Numbered from the stretch's first letter, positions 1 through 8,831 are shown. The stretch is 10,391 nt of DNA from Desulfobulbus sp. (GCA_009782025.1 WQUQ01000244.1:1-10391); one strand, 5' to 3'. Notes: generated by a model not told the origin, from the letters alone. Program-made: numbers and translations.

Positions 1-1837
<1,837 letters not shown>

Positions 1838-1896
1838 GGCGAGGCGAATGAATCCCAAGCTCGGATGCAACCGGCCATCATGAACCGGCGCTGAAT

Positions 1897-1905
1897 TTGT
1901 CCACA
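1897..1905 (+). promoter_or_regulatory. DnaA-box-like 9-mer, box 1 (TTGTCCACA)
   Basis: TTGTCCACA differs from the consensus TTATNCACA at one position (G for A at position 3). It faces box 2 in opposite orientation across a 5-bp spacer. It is about 60 bp upstream of the priA start. Confidence 0.55.
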
Positions 1906-1910
1906 ATTTC

Positions 1911-1919
1911 TGTGGATAA
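1911..1919 (-). promoter_or_regulatory. Perfect DnaA box, box 2 (TTATCCACA)
   Basis: The minus strand reads TTATCCACA, an exact match to the high-affinity DnaA box consensus TTATNCACA. It is the strongest element of the cluster, flanked by box 1 (opposite strand) and box 3 (same strand, 12 bp away start to start). Confidence 0.75.
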
Positions 1920-1922
1920 CTT

Positions 1923-1931
1923 TGTGGATTA
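1923..1931 (-). promoter_or_regulatory. DnaA-box-like 9-mer, box 3 (TAATCCACA)
   Basis: The minus strand reads TAATCCACA, one mismatch from TTATCCACA (position 2). It has the same orientation as box 2 and starts 12 bp from it, close to one helical turn, as expected for cooperative DnaA binding. Confidence 0.55.
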
Positions 1932-2005
1932 CAGACCCGATCAACGCGGGATTGCGGGTTACAGCCCAATTCCCTGCTTTGCCGAAATATTGGGCAAGAA
2001 AATTA

Positions 2006-2018
2006 TTTCTTTTATTTT
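2006..2018 (+). other. AT-rich 13-mer resembling an oriC duplex-unwinding element
   Basis: TTTCTTTTATTTT agrees with the E. coli oriC 13-mer GATCTNTTNTTTT at all defined positions except the first two. It sits in the most AT-rich stretch of the window, about 75 bp from the nearest DnaA-box-like element. AT-rich DNA can match such a motif by chance, so this supports the DnaA-box cluster but is not independent proof. Confidence 0.4.
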
Positions 2019-2127
2019 CAACGAATTAACAAAATCAAAAACTGTCAAGCCCATTTCGCAAGATCGTCGTCGATTCAGAATTTTTCGGTGTGCATAAGTC
2101 CCGTCTTATCCCGACCGCGCAGCTTGG

Positions 2128-3195
2128 TTATTGACGCAACCGGCGGCTATGGCCATGCACGGTTTCGATCAGCGCGGTGACGCTTTCCGGCGGCGTGAAT
2201 TGCGAAATGCCGTGGCCGAGATTGAAAACGTGGCCGGTGTTGCCGGGGCCGAAGCTGTCGAGCACTTTTTTCGCTTCGGCGGCGACGATTTCCGGCGCGG
2301 CGAACAGCACGTTGGGGTCGAGGTTGCCCTGGAGCGCCACCTGGTCGCCGATACGGCGGCGGGCCTCGCCAATATCCACCGTCCAGTCCAGGCCGACCGC
2401 ATCGCAGCCGCTGGCGGCGATGCTCTCCAGCCACAGGCCGCCGTTCTTGGTGAACACGATGCACGGAATGCGCTGGCCGTCCTTCTCTTTCTTCAAACCG
2501 GCGATGATGCGCCGCATGTAGGCCAGCGAGAATTCCTGGTAGGCGGCGTGCGACAACGAGCCGCCCCAGGTATCGAAAATCATCGCCGCCTGGGCGCCGG
2601 AATCGATCTGGGCGTTCAGGTAGCGGGTCACTGCGTCGGCGGTCACTGACAGAATGCGGTGCAGCAGGTCGGGCCGGCTGTAGAGCATGCCCTTGATGTG
2701 GCGAAAATCGCTGGAACCCTGCCCCTCGACCATGTAACAGGCGAGCGTGTAAGGACTGCCGGAAAAGCCGATCAGCGGCACCGAGTTGTTCAGCGCGCGG
2801 CGGATTTCGGCCACGGCGTCCATCACGTAGCCGAGATGCTCGTAAGGATCGGGCGCGGAGAGGGTGTTGATCGCCCATTCTTCGCGCAGCGGGCGCTCGA
2901 AGCGCGGCCCCTCGCCTTCGGCGAAATACAGGCCGAGGCCCATGGCATCCGGCACCGTCAGGATGTCCGAGAACAGGATGGCGGCGTCGAGGTCGTAGCG
3001 CGCCAGCGGTTGCAGCGTGACCTCGCAGGCCAGGGAAGGCGATTTGCACAAATTCAGGAAATTGCCGGCGCGCTTCCTCGTTTCGCAATACTCCGGCAGA
3101 TAGCGGCCGGCCTGGCGCATCAGCCACAGCGGCGTGTACTCGGTCGGCTCCTTGAGCAGGGCGCGCAGAAAGGTGTCATTCAGGGGTCGGCTCAC
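2128..3195 (-). CDS. hemE: Uroporphyrinogen decarboxylase
   Basis: HemE is the cytoplasmic enzyme that removes the four acetate carboxyls of uroporphyrinogen III to make coproporphyrinogen III in haem synthesis. It needs no cofactor. The protein has 355 residues, the normal bacterial length. The first family signature is [15 protein letters not shown] (22-36), with substrate-binding Arg27 and Arg31. The catalytic Asp is D77 in [12 protein letters not shown] (75-86). The second signature is [16 protein letters not shown] (143-158), with Tyr154. FDTWGG and the C-terminal NLGHGI motif, which carries the conserved His, are also present. Translation starts at GTG (3195-3193), preceded by a GGAG Shine-Dalgarno with 6-nt spacing. 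A perfect TATAAT lies about 33 bp upstream of the start. The gene is divergent from dnaE and followed by the DnaA-box intergenic region and priA. Identification is certain. Confidence 0.98.
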   Translation of the reverse strand: MSRPLNDTFLRALLKEPTEYTPLWLMRQAGRYLPEYCETRKRAGNFLNLCKSPSLACEVTLQPLARYDLDAAILFSDILTVPDAMGLGLYFAEGEGPRFERPLREEWAINTLSAPDPYEHLGYVMDAVAEIRRALNNSVPLIGFSGSPYTLACYMVEGQGSSDFRHIKGMLYSRPDLLHRILSVTADAVTRYLNAQIDSGAQAAMIFDTWGGSLSHAAYQEFSLAYMRRIIAGLKKEKDGQRIPCIVFTKNGGLWLESIAASGCDAVGLDWTVDIGEARRRIGDQVALQGNLDPNVLFAAPEIVAAEAKKVLDSFGPGNTGHVFNLGHGISQFTPPESVTALIETVHGHSRRLRQ

Positions 3196-3201
3196 GTCAG
3201 G

Positions 3202-3205
3202 CTCC
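3202..3205 (-). promoter_or_regulatory. Shine-Dalgarno of hemE, supporting a GTG start
   Basis: The minus strand reads GGAG, then six bases, then GTG at 3195. This spacing supports GTG as the start, giving an N-terminus ([14 protein letters not shown]) typical of HemE. Confidence 0.7.
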
Positions 3206-3227
3206 GGCGAAAAATCGGCAAGGCGGG

Positions 3228-3233
3228 ATTATA
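3228..3233 (-). promoter_or_regulatory. Probable sigma-70 -10 element of hemE (TATAAT)
   Basis: The minus strand carries a perfect TATAAT 32 bp before the hemE GTG, which predicts a leader of about 25 nt. No good -35 is present at 16-18 bp spacing (the 17-bp position reads CCGGCG), so the promoter may be weak or activator-dependent. Confidence 0.5.
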
Positions 3234-3280
3234 GCGACTCGCCAAAATTCCGCCGGGGAGGTCATTACTGCCGACCGGGG

Positions 3281-3286
3281 TAAAAT
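3281..3286 (+). promoter_or_regulatory. Probable -10 element of dnaE (TAAAAT), giving a leaderless transcript
   Basis: TAAAAT matches TATAAT at five of six positions and ends 7 bp before the dnaE ATG. A start site at the usual distance would fall at 3293-3294, on the ATG itself. The best -35 (AGGTCA, 3259-3264, 16-bp spacing) matches only three of six. The hemE -10 lies about 50 bp away on the other strand. Confidence 0.45.
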
Positions 3287-3293
3287 CGCGGCG

Positions 3294-6200
3294 ATGAATC
3301 CCCCGCGCTACGTCCACCTCCGCCTGCATTCCGAATATTCCGTGACCGACGGCATCGTCCGCCTCGGCGATGCCGTCAAGCGCGCCGCCAGCGATGGCAT
3401 GCCGGCCCTGGCGCTGACCGACATGGCCAATCTGTTCGGCCTCGTCAAGTTCTACACCGCAGCGCGCGGCAAGGGCGTCAAGCCGATTGCCGGGGCCGAT
3501 GTCTGGATCGCCAACCCGGAAGCGCCGGAAGATGCCCACCGGCTGCTGCTGCTGGTGCGCAACCGGCGCGGCTACCAGCAGTTGTGCGAATTGCTGACGC
3601 GGGCCTACCTGGCCGAGGGGCGGCGCGAGCGGGCCGAGATTCGCCGCGAATGGTTTGCCGAGATTGGCGGCGACGGCCTGATCGCGCTCTCCGGCGCGCA
3701 TCTCGGTGATGTCGGCGAGGCGCTGCTGAATGGCAATTTCGCTTTGGCCGGTGAGCGTGCGCGCGCCTGGGAAGCGATTTTCCCCGGCGCTTTTTATCTG
3801 GAAATCCAGCGTTACGGCCAGCCGCAGCAGGAAACCATCGTCCAGCGCACGGCCGATCTGGCCGGCGAATTGGGCCTGCCGCTGGTCGCCACGCAGCCGA
3901 TCCAGTTCATGCAGCAGGACGACTTTCGCGCGCACGAGGCGCGCGTCTGCATCGCCGAAGGTTACGTGCTGGGCGACCACCGGCGGCCGAAAATTTATAC
4001 CGAGGAGCAGTATTTCAAGAGCCAGGATGAGATGGCCGAGTTGTTCGCCGACCTGCCGGAAGCCTTGGAAAACACGCTGGAAATCGCCCGCCGCTGCAAT
4101 ATCGAATTGACGCTGGGCAAGAATTTTCTGCCCGATTTCCCGATTCCGCCGGGCCTGACCATCGCTGAGTTTCTAGTCGCCGAGGCCAAAAAAGGCCTGG
4201 AGGTTCGCCTCGCCGAACTCTACCCCGACCCGGAGGAACGCGCCCGCCGCCGTCCCGAGTACGACGAACGGCTGGCCTTCGAGTGCGACACCATCGTCCA
4301 GATGGGCTTTCCCGGCTACTTCCTGATCGTTGCCGATTTCATCAACTGGGGCAAGCACAACGGCGTGCCGGTCGGCCCTGGCCGCGGTTCCGGCGCGGGT
4401 TCCTTGGTCGCCTATTCGCTGCGCATCACCGACCTCGATCCGCTGGCTTACGCGCTGCTGTTCGAGCGTTTTCTGAACCCCGAACGGGTGTCGATGCCCG
4501 ATTTCGACATCGACTTCTGCCAGGACAACCGCTGGCGCGTCATCGAATACGTGCGCCAGCATTACGGCGCGCAGGCGGTCAGCCAGATCGTCACCTTCGG
4601 CACCCTGTCGTCGAAGGCGGTGATCCGCGATGTCGGCCGCGTGTTCGGCCTGCCCTATTCGCTGTGCGACCGCATCTCGAAACTGATTCCGGTCGTCCAG
4701 AACAAGCCGGTGTCGCTCGCCGAGGCGCTGGAGCAGGAGCCGCAACTCAAGGAGATGATGCGAGGCGATGGCGACGGCGAAAGCGTGCGTGAACTGTTTG
4801 ATCTGGCCGGCCGCCTTGAAGATTTGACCCGCAACGTCGGCATGCACGCGGGCGGCGTGCTGATCGCGCCGGGCAAGATCACCGATTTCTGCCCGATTTA
4901 TCAGGCCACCGGGGCCGACGCCTCGCCCGTCTCGCAATTCGACAAGGACGATGTTGAAAAGGCGGGCCTGGTCAAATTCGACTTCCTGGGCCTCAGAAAT
5001 CTCACCATCATCGAACTGGCGCTGCACTACATCGAGCGCCTGACCGGCGAGCGGCCCGATCTGATGCGCCTCGGCTTCAACGACCCCGGCGCTTACCAGA
5101 TTCTCAAAGAGGCCAATACCACGGCCATCTTCCAGGTCGAATCGGAGGGCATGAAAAAGCTCTTGAAAAAGCTCCAGCCCGACCGCTTCGAGGACATCAT
5201 CGCCGTACTCGCCCTGTATCGTCCCGGCCCGCTCGGCTCCGGCATGGTCGATGACTTCATCCTGCGCAAGAAGGGCCAGCAGGCCATCGACTACTTCCAC
5301 CCCGATCTCAAGGCCTGCCTGGAGCCGACCTACGGCGTCATCGTCTATCAGGAACAGGTGATGCAGATTTCGCAGATCATCGGCGGCTACACCCTGGGCG
5401 GGGCCGACATGCTGCGCCGGGCGATGGGCAAGAAAAAGCCCGAGGAAATGGCCAAGCACCGCGAAACCATCGCCGCCGGCGCCAAGGAGCGCGGCTACGA
5501 CCCGAAGCTGGCGGAAAAACTGTTCGACCTGATGACCAAATTCGCGGAATACGGCTTCAACAAGTCGCACACCGCCGCCTATGCCGTCGTCACCTACCAC
5601 ACCGCCTGGCTCAAGCGCTACCATTGTGCCGCCTTCATGGCCGCCACCCTGTCCTCGGACATGGACAACACCGACACGGTGAAGATTTTTTACGAGGACA
5701 CGCTGGCCAATCAGGTCAAGGTGCTTGGCCCCGACGTGAACGCCTCCCGCTACCGTTTCGAGCCGGTCGACCGCGACGCCATCCGCTACGGCCTGGGAGC
5801 GGTCAAGGGCACTGGCGAGCAGGCGGTCGGCGTGATTCTCAAAGCCCGCGACGAAGGCGGGCCGTTCAAGGATCTGTTCGACTTCTGCCGCCGCTGCGAC
5901 AAGCGCATGGTCAACCGCCGCACCATCGAGGCACTGATCCGGGCCGGCGCTTTTGACGGCATCGCGCCGCGCCGCGAAGGCTCCGGCCAGGCCGACCGCC
6001 ATCGCCTGCTCGCCTCGGTCGGCGTCGCCATGGATTTCGCCGAGCAAGCCGAGCGCGACGCCATGCAGACCAGCCTGTTCGACATTGCCGGCGTCGCCGA
6101 CGCGCACGCGCCGGAATACGTCGCGGTCAAGTCCTGGGACGAAAAAACGCAATTGATGGAAGAAAAAGCCGCCCTCGGCTTCTTCTTCTCCGGCCACCCC

Positions 6201-6761
6201 TACAACAGTTACCGCAAAGAGCTTCAACCCTTCATCCGCCGCCCCCTGGCACATCTCGAACCCGCCAAGGAACTGACCGTCATGGCCGGTATCGTGGTCG
6301 GCATCCGCACGCAGATGACGCGGCGCGGCAAGATGCTGTTCGTGCAGATCGACGACGGCACGGCGCTGGTCGAAGTCTCGGTATTCAACGACCTGTTCGA
6401 GGCCGAGCGCGACAAGATCGTCACCGACGACATTCTGGTCATCGAAGGCAAGGTCCGCTACGACGAGTTTTCCGGCGGCAATGCGATTGCCGCCGACAAG
6501 CTGATGACCCTGGGCGAAGCGCGGGCGCGCTTTGCCAAGCATCTGCTGCTGAAAATCAACGGCAACGCCGACGCGCGCAAACTGAAATCCCTGCTCGCCC
6601 CCTTCGCCCCCGGCCCGGCCCCGGTGCGCATCCGCTACCGCAACGCCGAGGCCGAATGCGAACTGCTGCTCGGGCAAACCACCCGCGTCCGCCTCGAAGA
6701 CGCCCTGCTCGACGCCCTCGGCGGCTGGCTACAGGCGGAGAACGTCGAGATCGTCTATTGA
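3294..6761 (+). CDS. dnaE: DNA polymerase III subunit alpha (replicative polymerase)
   Basis: DnaE is the catalytic subunit of the chromosomal replicase. It extends leading and lagging strands with the epsilon proofreader, beta clamp and tau. The protein has 1155 residues, close to E. coli's 1160, and its N-terminus MNPPRYVHLRLHSEYS aligns with E. coli, which fixes the ATG. The order is a PHP domain (about 1-270) and then the C-family polymerase core. The core has GRGSGAGS (363-370), the PDFDIDF catalytic motif (402-408, Asp403 and Asp405), the third catalytic Asp563 in KFDFLGLRNL, and YGVIVYQEQVM (680-690). A helix-hairpin-helix region follows near 867-888. QTSLF (925-929) fits the internal clamp-binding consensus. 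An OB-fold lies from about 995, then the tau-binding C-terminus. No Shine-Dalgarno precedes the ATG, and the transcript is probably leaderless. A long open frame on the opposite strand is a codon-bias artefact. Confidence 0.98.
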   Translation: MNPPRYVHLRLHSEYSVTDGIVRLGDAVKRAASDGMPALALTDMANLFGLVKFYTAARGKGVKPIAGADVWIANPEAPEDAHRLLLLVRNRRGYQQLCELLTRAYLAEGRRERAEIRREWFAEIGGDGLIALSGAHLGDVGEALLNGNFALAGERARAWEAIFPGAFYLEIQRYGQPQQETIVQRTADLAGELGLPLVATQPIQFMQQDDFRAHEARVCIAEGYVLGDHRRPKIYTEEQYFKSQDEMAELFADLPEALENTLEIARRCNIELTLGKNFLPDFPIPPGLTIAEFLVAEAKKGLEVRLAELYPDPEERARRRPEYDERLAFECDTIVQMGFPGYFLIVADFINWGKHNGVPVGPGRGSGAGSLVAYSLRITDLDPLAYALLFERFLNPERVSMPDFDIDFCQDNRWRVIEYVRQHYGAQAVSQIVTFGTLSSKAVIRDVGRVFGLPYSLCDRISKLIPVVQNKPVSLAEALEQEPQLKEMMRGDGDGESVRELFDLAGRLEDLTRNVGMHAGGVLIAPGKITDFCPIYQATGADASPVSQFDKDDVEKAGLVKFDFLGLRNLTIIELALHYIERLTGERPDLMRLGFNDPGAYQILKEANTTAIFQVESEGMKKLLKKLQPDRFEDIIAVLALYRPGPLGSGMVDDFILRKKGQQAIDYFHPDLKACLEPTYGVIVYQEQVMQISQIIGGYTLGGADMLRRAMGKKKPEEMAKHRETIAAGAKERGYDPKLAEKLFDLMTKFAEYGFNKSHTAAYAVVTYHTAWLKRYHCAAFMAATLSSDMDNTDTVKIFYEDTLANQVKVLGPDVNASRYRFEPVDRDAIRYGLGAVKGTGEQAVGVILKARDEGGPFKDLFDFCRRCDKRMVNRRTIEALIRAGAFDGIAPRREGSGQADRHRLLASVGVAMDFAEQAERDAMQTSLFDIAGVADAHAPEYVAVKSWDEKTQLMEEKAALGFFFSGHPYNSYRKELQPFIRRPLAHLEPAKELTVMAGIVVGIRTQMTRRGKMLFVQIDDGTALVEVSVFNDLFEAERDKIVTDDILVIEGKVRYDEFSGGNAIAADKLMTLGEARARFAKHLLLKINGNADARKLKSLLAPFAPGPAPVRIRYRNAEAECELLLGQTTRVRLEDALLDALGGWLQAENVEIVY

Positions 6762-6776
6762 TGCAATCTTGTGTTT

Positions 6777-6804
6777 TCTACTAAATCATATAAAAATTAG
6801 TAGA
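6777..6804. promoter_or_regulatory. Inverted-repeat operator candidate over the fic promoter
   Basis: TCTACTAA (6777-6784) and TTAGTAGA (6797-6804) are perfect 8-bp inverted repeats separated by 12 bp. They end one base before the fic ATG. The spacer contains TATAAA (6789-6794), a plausible -10 element. A protein bound here would block the promoter, and the Fic protein has a winged-helix-like C-terminus, so autoregulation is an attractive but unproven reading. As RNA it would be an A/U-rich hairpin with no U-tract in a terminator position, so an operator is more likely than a dnaE terminator. Confidence 0.55.
6789..6794 (+). promoter_or_regulatory. Candidate -10 element of fic (TATAAA)
   Basis: TATAAA matches TATAAT at five of six positions and sits in the centre of the inverted repeat. 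It would start transcription near 6801, only a few bases before the ATG. No -35 stands out at 16-18 bp (the 17-bp position reads ATCTTG). Confidence 0.4.
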
Positions 6805-6805
6805 C

Positions 6806-8152
6806 ATGAAGATTCCAATGGCGCCGCCAAATGTCGCTTCCCTGCTCGCCCGGTTAATGCCTGACGAACTGGGAAAACTATTGGCGCATTCAACCCCGCT
6901 GCCCGCAGGCCGCTACCTGCATTGGGATGATCTGCGGCATCGCCCGCCACCGGATGGGCTTTCTTCGCAGACATGGTGGCTTGCCGTATGCCTGGCCAGA
7001 AACCCGATGCTCCAGCCGCTGCCATTCACCAGCAAGGAAGGAAAGCCCTTCCTGCTGGCAAGCCCGGAGCCGCTGCTGATCCACCTGCATCACATCGATC
7101 GTGACGCGGCGGGGCAAATCAGGATGCCGGAGCCGAGTTCGATTCACGAGCATCGGGAACGCTACCTGCTGCACTCGCTGATCGAGGAGTCGATCACCTC
7201 CAGCCAACTCGAAGGCGCGTCGACCACCCGCCGGGTCGCCGAGGCCATGCTGCGCGACGGGCGGCAACCCCGCGACCGCAGCGAGACCATGATTTTCAAC
7301 AATTACCAGGCGATGGCGCAGTTGCGTCATCTGAAAAGTGAGCCGATCACCCCGGCGCAACTCCTTGAACTGCACCGCCTCATCACGCGCGATACGCTGG
7401 ACGACCCGGCCGATGCGGGCAGACTGCGCCGGTCGGATGACGTGAATGTGGTCGACAACCGGGATGGCAAACTGCTGCACCAGCCCCCCGGCTTCAAGGA
7501 GCTTCCCGAACGCCTGGAAAAACTGTGCGCCTTCGCCAATGCCGATGCGGACAGTTCCCCCTTCGTCCATCCCGTCGTCCGGGCCATCCTCCTGCATTTC
7601 ATGATCGGCTACGACCATCCGTTCGCCGATGGCAACGGGCGCACCGCACGCGCCTTGTTCTACTGGTCGATGGCGCGCAGCGGCTATTGGCTGGCGGAGT
7701 TTCTCTCCATCTCCCAATTCCTGCGCAACGCCCCCCGGCAATACGTTCAGGCTTACCTGCACAGCGAAACCGACCGCAACGACGCCACCTATTTCGTCCT
7801 GCACCAGTTGGAGATCATCCGGCGCGCCATTGCCAGCCTGCATGACTACCTCGGCCGCAAGATCGAGGAGCAAAAAGAAGCGGAAAATCTGCTCATCAAG
7901 GCCGGCCAGCTACGCGCCCATTTGAACCACCGGCAACTCGCCTTGCTGACCCATGCGCTGAAACACCCCGGCGAAACCTACCGGGTTGCCAAGCACCAGG
8001 CGGTTCATGACGTGGTTTATCAGACCGCCCGCGCCGATTTACTCGGATTGGCAGAGCTAGGCTTGCTGGTGAAGTTCAGACAAGGCAATGCCTTCGTGTT
8101 CCATGCCGCCGACAATCTGGCGGAATGTTTCCAAAGCCTTGATCGGACCTGA
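6806..8152 (+). CDS. Fic family protein (probable AMP-transferase, class II self-inhibited)
   Basis: Fic-domain enzymes usually transfer AMP from ATP to a hydroxyl side chain of a target protein. The 448-residue product carries the complete active-site motif HPFADGNGRTAR (271-282), with catalytic His271 and phosphate/metal ligands Asp275, Asn277 and Arg279. The inhibitory-helix motif (S/T)xxxE(G/N) appears N-terminal to the Fic core as SSQLEG, with Ser132 and inhibitory Glu136. This places the protein in class II, where the inhibitor is part of the same chain, so no separate antitoxin gene is needed and none is seen. An N-terminal domain of about 110 residues precedes it. The last 75 residues (from about QLALLTHALKHPGE) look like a winged helix. 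The ATG at 6806 has no clear Shine-Dalgarno; ATG 6818 is an alternative. The gene follows dnaE by 44 bp and has its own probable promoter and operator. The target protein cannot be inferred. Confidence 0.93.
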   Translation: MKIPMAPPNVASLLARLMPDELGKLLAHSTPLPAGRYLHWDDLRHRPPPDGLSSQTWWLAVCLARNPMLQPLPFTSKEGKPFLLASPEPLLIHLHHIDRDAAGQIRMPEPSSIHEHRERYLLHSLIEESITSSQLEGASTTRRVAEAMLRDGRQPRDRSETMIFNNYQAMAQLRHLKSEPITPAQLLELHRLITRDTLDDPADAGRLRRSDDVNVVDNRDGKLLHQPPGFKELPERLEKLCAFANADADSSPFVHPVVRAILLHFMIGYDHPFADGNGRTARALFYWSMARSGYWLAEFLSISQFLRNAPRQYVQAYLHSETDRNDATYFVLHQLEIIRRAIASLHDYLGRKIEEQKEAENLLIKAGQLRAHLNHRQLALLTHALKHPGETYRVAKHQAVHDVVYQTARADLLGLAELGLLVKFRQGNAFVFHAADNLAECFQSLDRT

Positions 8153-8159
8153 GGTCAGG
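8148..8159. repeat. Short inverted repeat containing both convergent stop codons
   Basis: CCTGA GG TCAGG is a perfect 5-bp inverted repeat. It contains the fic stop TGA (8150-8152, plus strand) and the membrane-protein stop TGA (8157-8155, minus strand). The two genes end two bases apart. There is no U-run on either side, so it is not a standard terminator. Confidence 0.5.
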
Positions 8160-8826
8160 CATTTGGACGCGCCAACGGCCATTTGGGAATACCGGCCTCG
8201 CGCATCAACTTGGCAAGCATGAATACAAATAGCAGGGCAACAACGTTAACGCCAAGAAGAAGGCCAGTGCTGTCTGTGTTGAACCAGAGCTGGCTGGCAT
8301 AGCCGAAGCGCAAACTGAAGTCGGCACCGAAATGACCTGGGCCAAGCGCGACAGTGGGAAACAAAGCCAGACCCATTGCGCACCAATACGAGAGAAGCGA
8401 AAACGAAATGACGGGTACACAAGACCACGATAACCAGTAGAGAAGTTGCGCGCCAATGGGCCGATGATGCCAGAACTGCCAACCGCCGTAGATAGCCGCG
8501 GCGATCTGGGCAAGCAGGATCAGCCAGGCAAGAGCGGCCATCATATCGAGGGATGCGCCGTTGAGTTGAGGGAGTGTCATGATTGCCCCCAAAAGCCCCC
8601 CAACAAGATATGCAATAGCAATTATTTTATGGGTAGTCGTTCTCGAAGAGGCTGATGTGGCGCTTGATGTTTCATTTCCGCCAGTGGAATCAGGAGTTCC
8701 GGCGGCTGGAGCCGGAGGGGTACGAAGCAGGAAGCGCGCTATGGCAATAACAGCAGCGATAACAGCAACAACAACGGCCAGCAGCAAGCCCGCAATGAGA
8801 AGATGCCAGATCGAGAAACTGCCCAC
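8155..8826 (-). CDS. Hypothetical five-helix membrane protein with TatA-like N-terminus
   Basis: I do not recognise the family as a whole. From the GTG at 8826 the product has 223 residues. This start has a GGAG Shine-Dalgarno with 5-nt spacing and gives MGSFSIWHLLI, closely like the N-terminus of TatA and of some small inner-membrane proteins. The frame is open further upstream, but only by running through the lipoprotein gene in another frame. Hydrophobic segments lie near residues 6-33, 67-87, 95-119, 127-158 and 187-208. Residues 35-65 form a Pro/Ala/Ser/Thr-rich linker. Between the last two helices is an extramembrane loop with LGPGHFGADFSLRFG. It follows the lipoprotein gene by 46 bp on the same strand, so the two probably form an operon. 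It ends two bases from fic. TatA function is unlikely because the amphipathic helix after TM1 is missing. The localisation is well supported, the function unknown. Confidence 0.8.
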   Translation of the reverse strand: MGSFSIWHLLIAGLLLAVVVAVIAAVIAIARFLLRTPPAPAAGTPDSTGGNETSSATSASSRTTTHKIIAIAYLVGGLLGAIMTLPQLNGASLDMMAALAWLILLAQIAAAIYGGWQFWHHRPIGAQLLYWLSWSCVPVISFSLLSYWCAMGLALFPTVALGPGHFGADFSLRFGYASQLWFNTDSTGLLLGVNVVALLFVFMLAKLMREAGIPKWPLARPNA

Positions 8827-8831
8827 TGGGC

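Larger units (their letters stand above)
1838..2127. other. priA-hemE intergenic region with DnaA-box cluster and AT-rich tract (oriC-like architecture)
   Basis: This 290-bp gap lies downstream of hemE and upstream of priA, both on the minus strand. From the priA side it contains three DnaA-box-like 9-mers (1897-1931) and a pair of GGRTTACAG repeats 30 bp apart (1926-1934, 1956-1964). Beyond these is a tract at about 1984-2048 that is 77% A+T (50 of 65 bases), in otherwise GC-rich DNA. That tract includes TTTCTTTTATTTT (2006-2018), which matches the E. coli oriC 13-mer GATCTNTTNTTTT at every defined position except the first two. No convincing terminator follows hemE: the only hairpin is a 5-bp stem (ATAAG/CTTAT, 2094-2109) without a U-run. 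The layout resembles a minimal replication origin but could equally be a DnaA-regulated promoter or a DnaA-titration site. The function is inference; the motifs are directly visible. Confidence 0.6.

Noticed and set aside
2043..2048. Perfect TTGACA on the minus strand as a priA -35 box
   Set aside because: The hexamers 16-18 bp downstream (ATTCGT, TTCGTT, TCGTTG) are poor -10 elements, so no complete promoter can be called. It may still be part of one.
1897..2097. 66-codon TTG-start open frame in the priA-hemE gap
   Set aside because: Its start lies inside a DnaA-box-like 9-mer, it has no Shine-Dalgarno, and the product looks like translated AT-rich non-coding DNA.
2094..2109. ATAAG/CTTAT hairpin as a hemE terminator
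   Set aside because: The stem is only 5 bp and A/U-rich, and no U-run follows on the hemE strand.
4173..6677. 834-codon open frame on the minus strand opposite dnaE
   Set aside because: Long antisense frames are expected in GC-rich genes with strong third-position bias. The product is His/Val/Gly/Asp-rich with no domain, and dnaE is unambiguous on the other strand.
6890..7873. 327-codon open frame on the minus strand opposite fic
   Set aside because: It is an antisense shadow of fic with no domain; the Fic motifs are on the plus strand.
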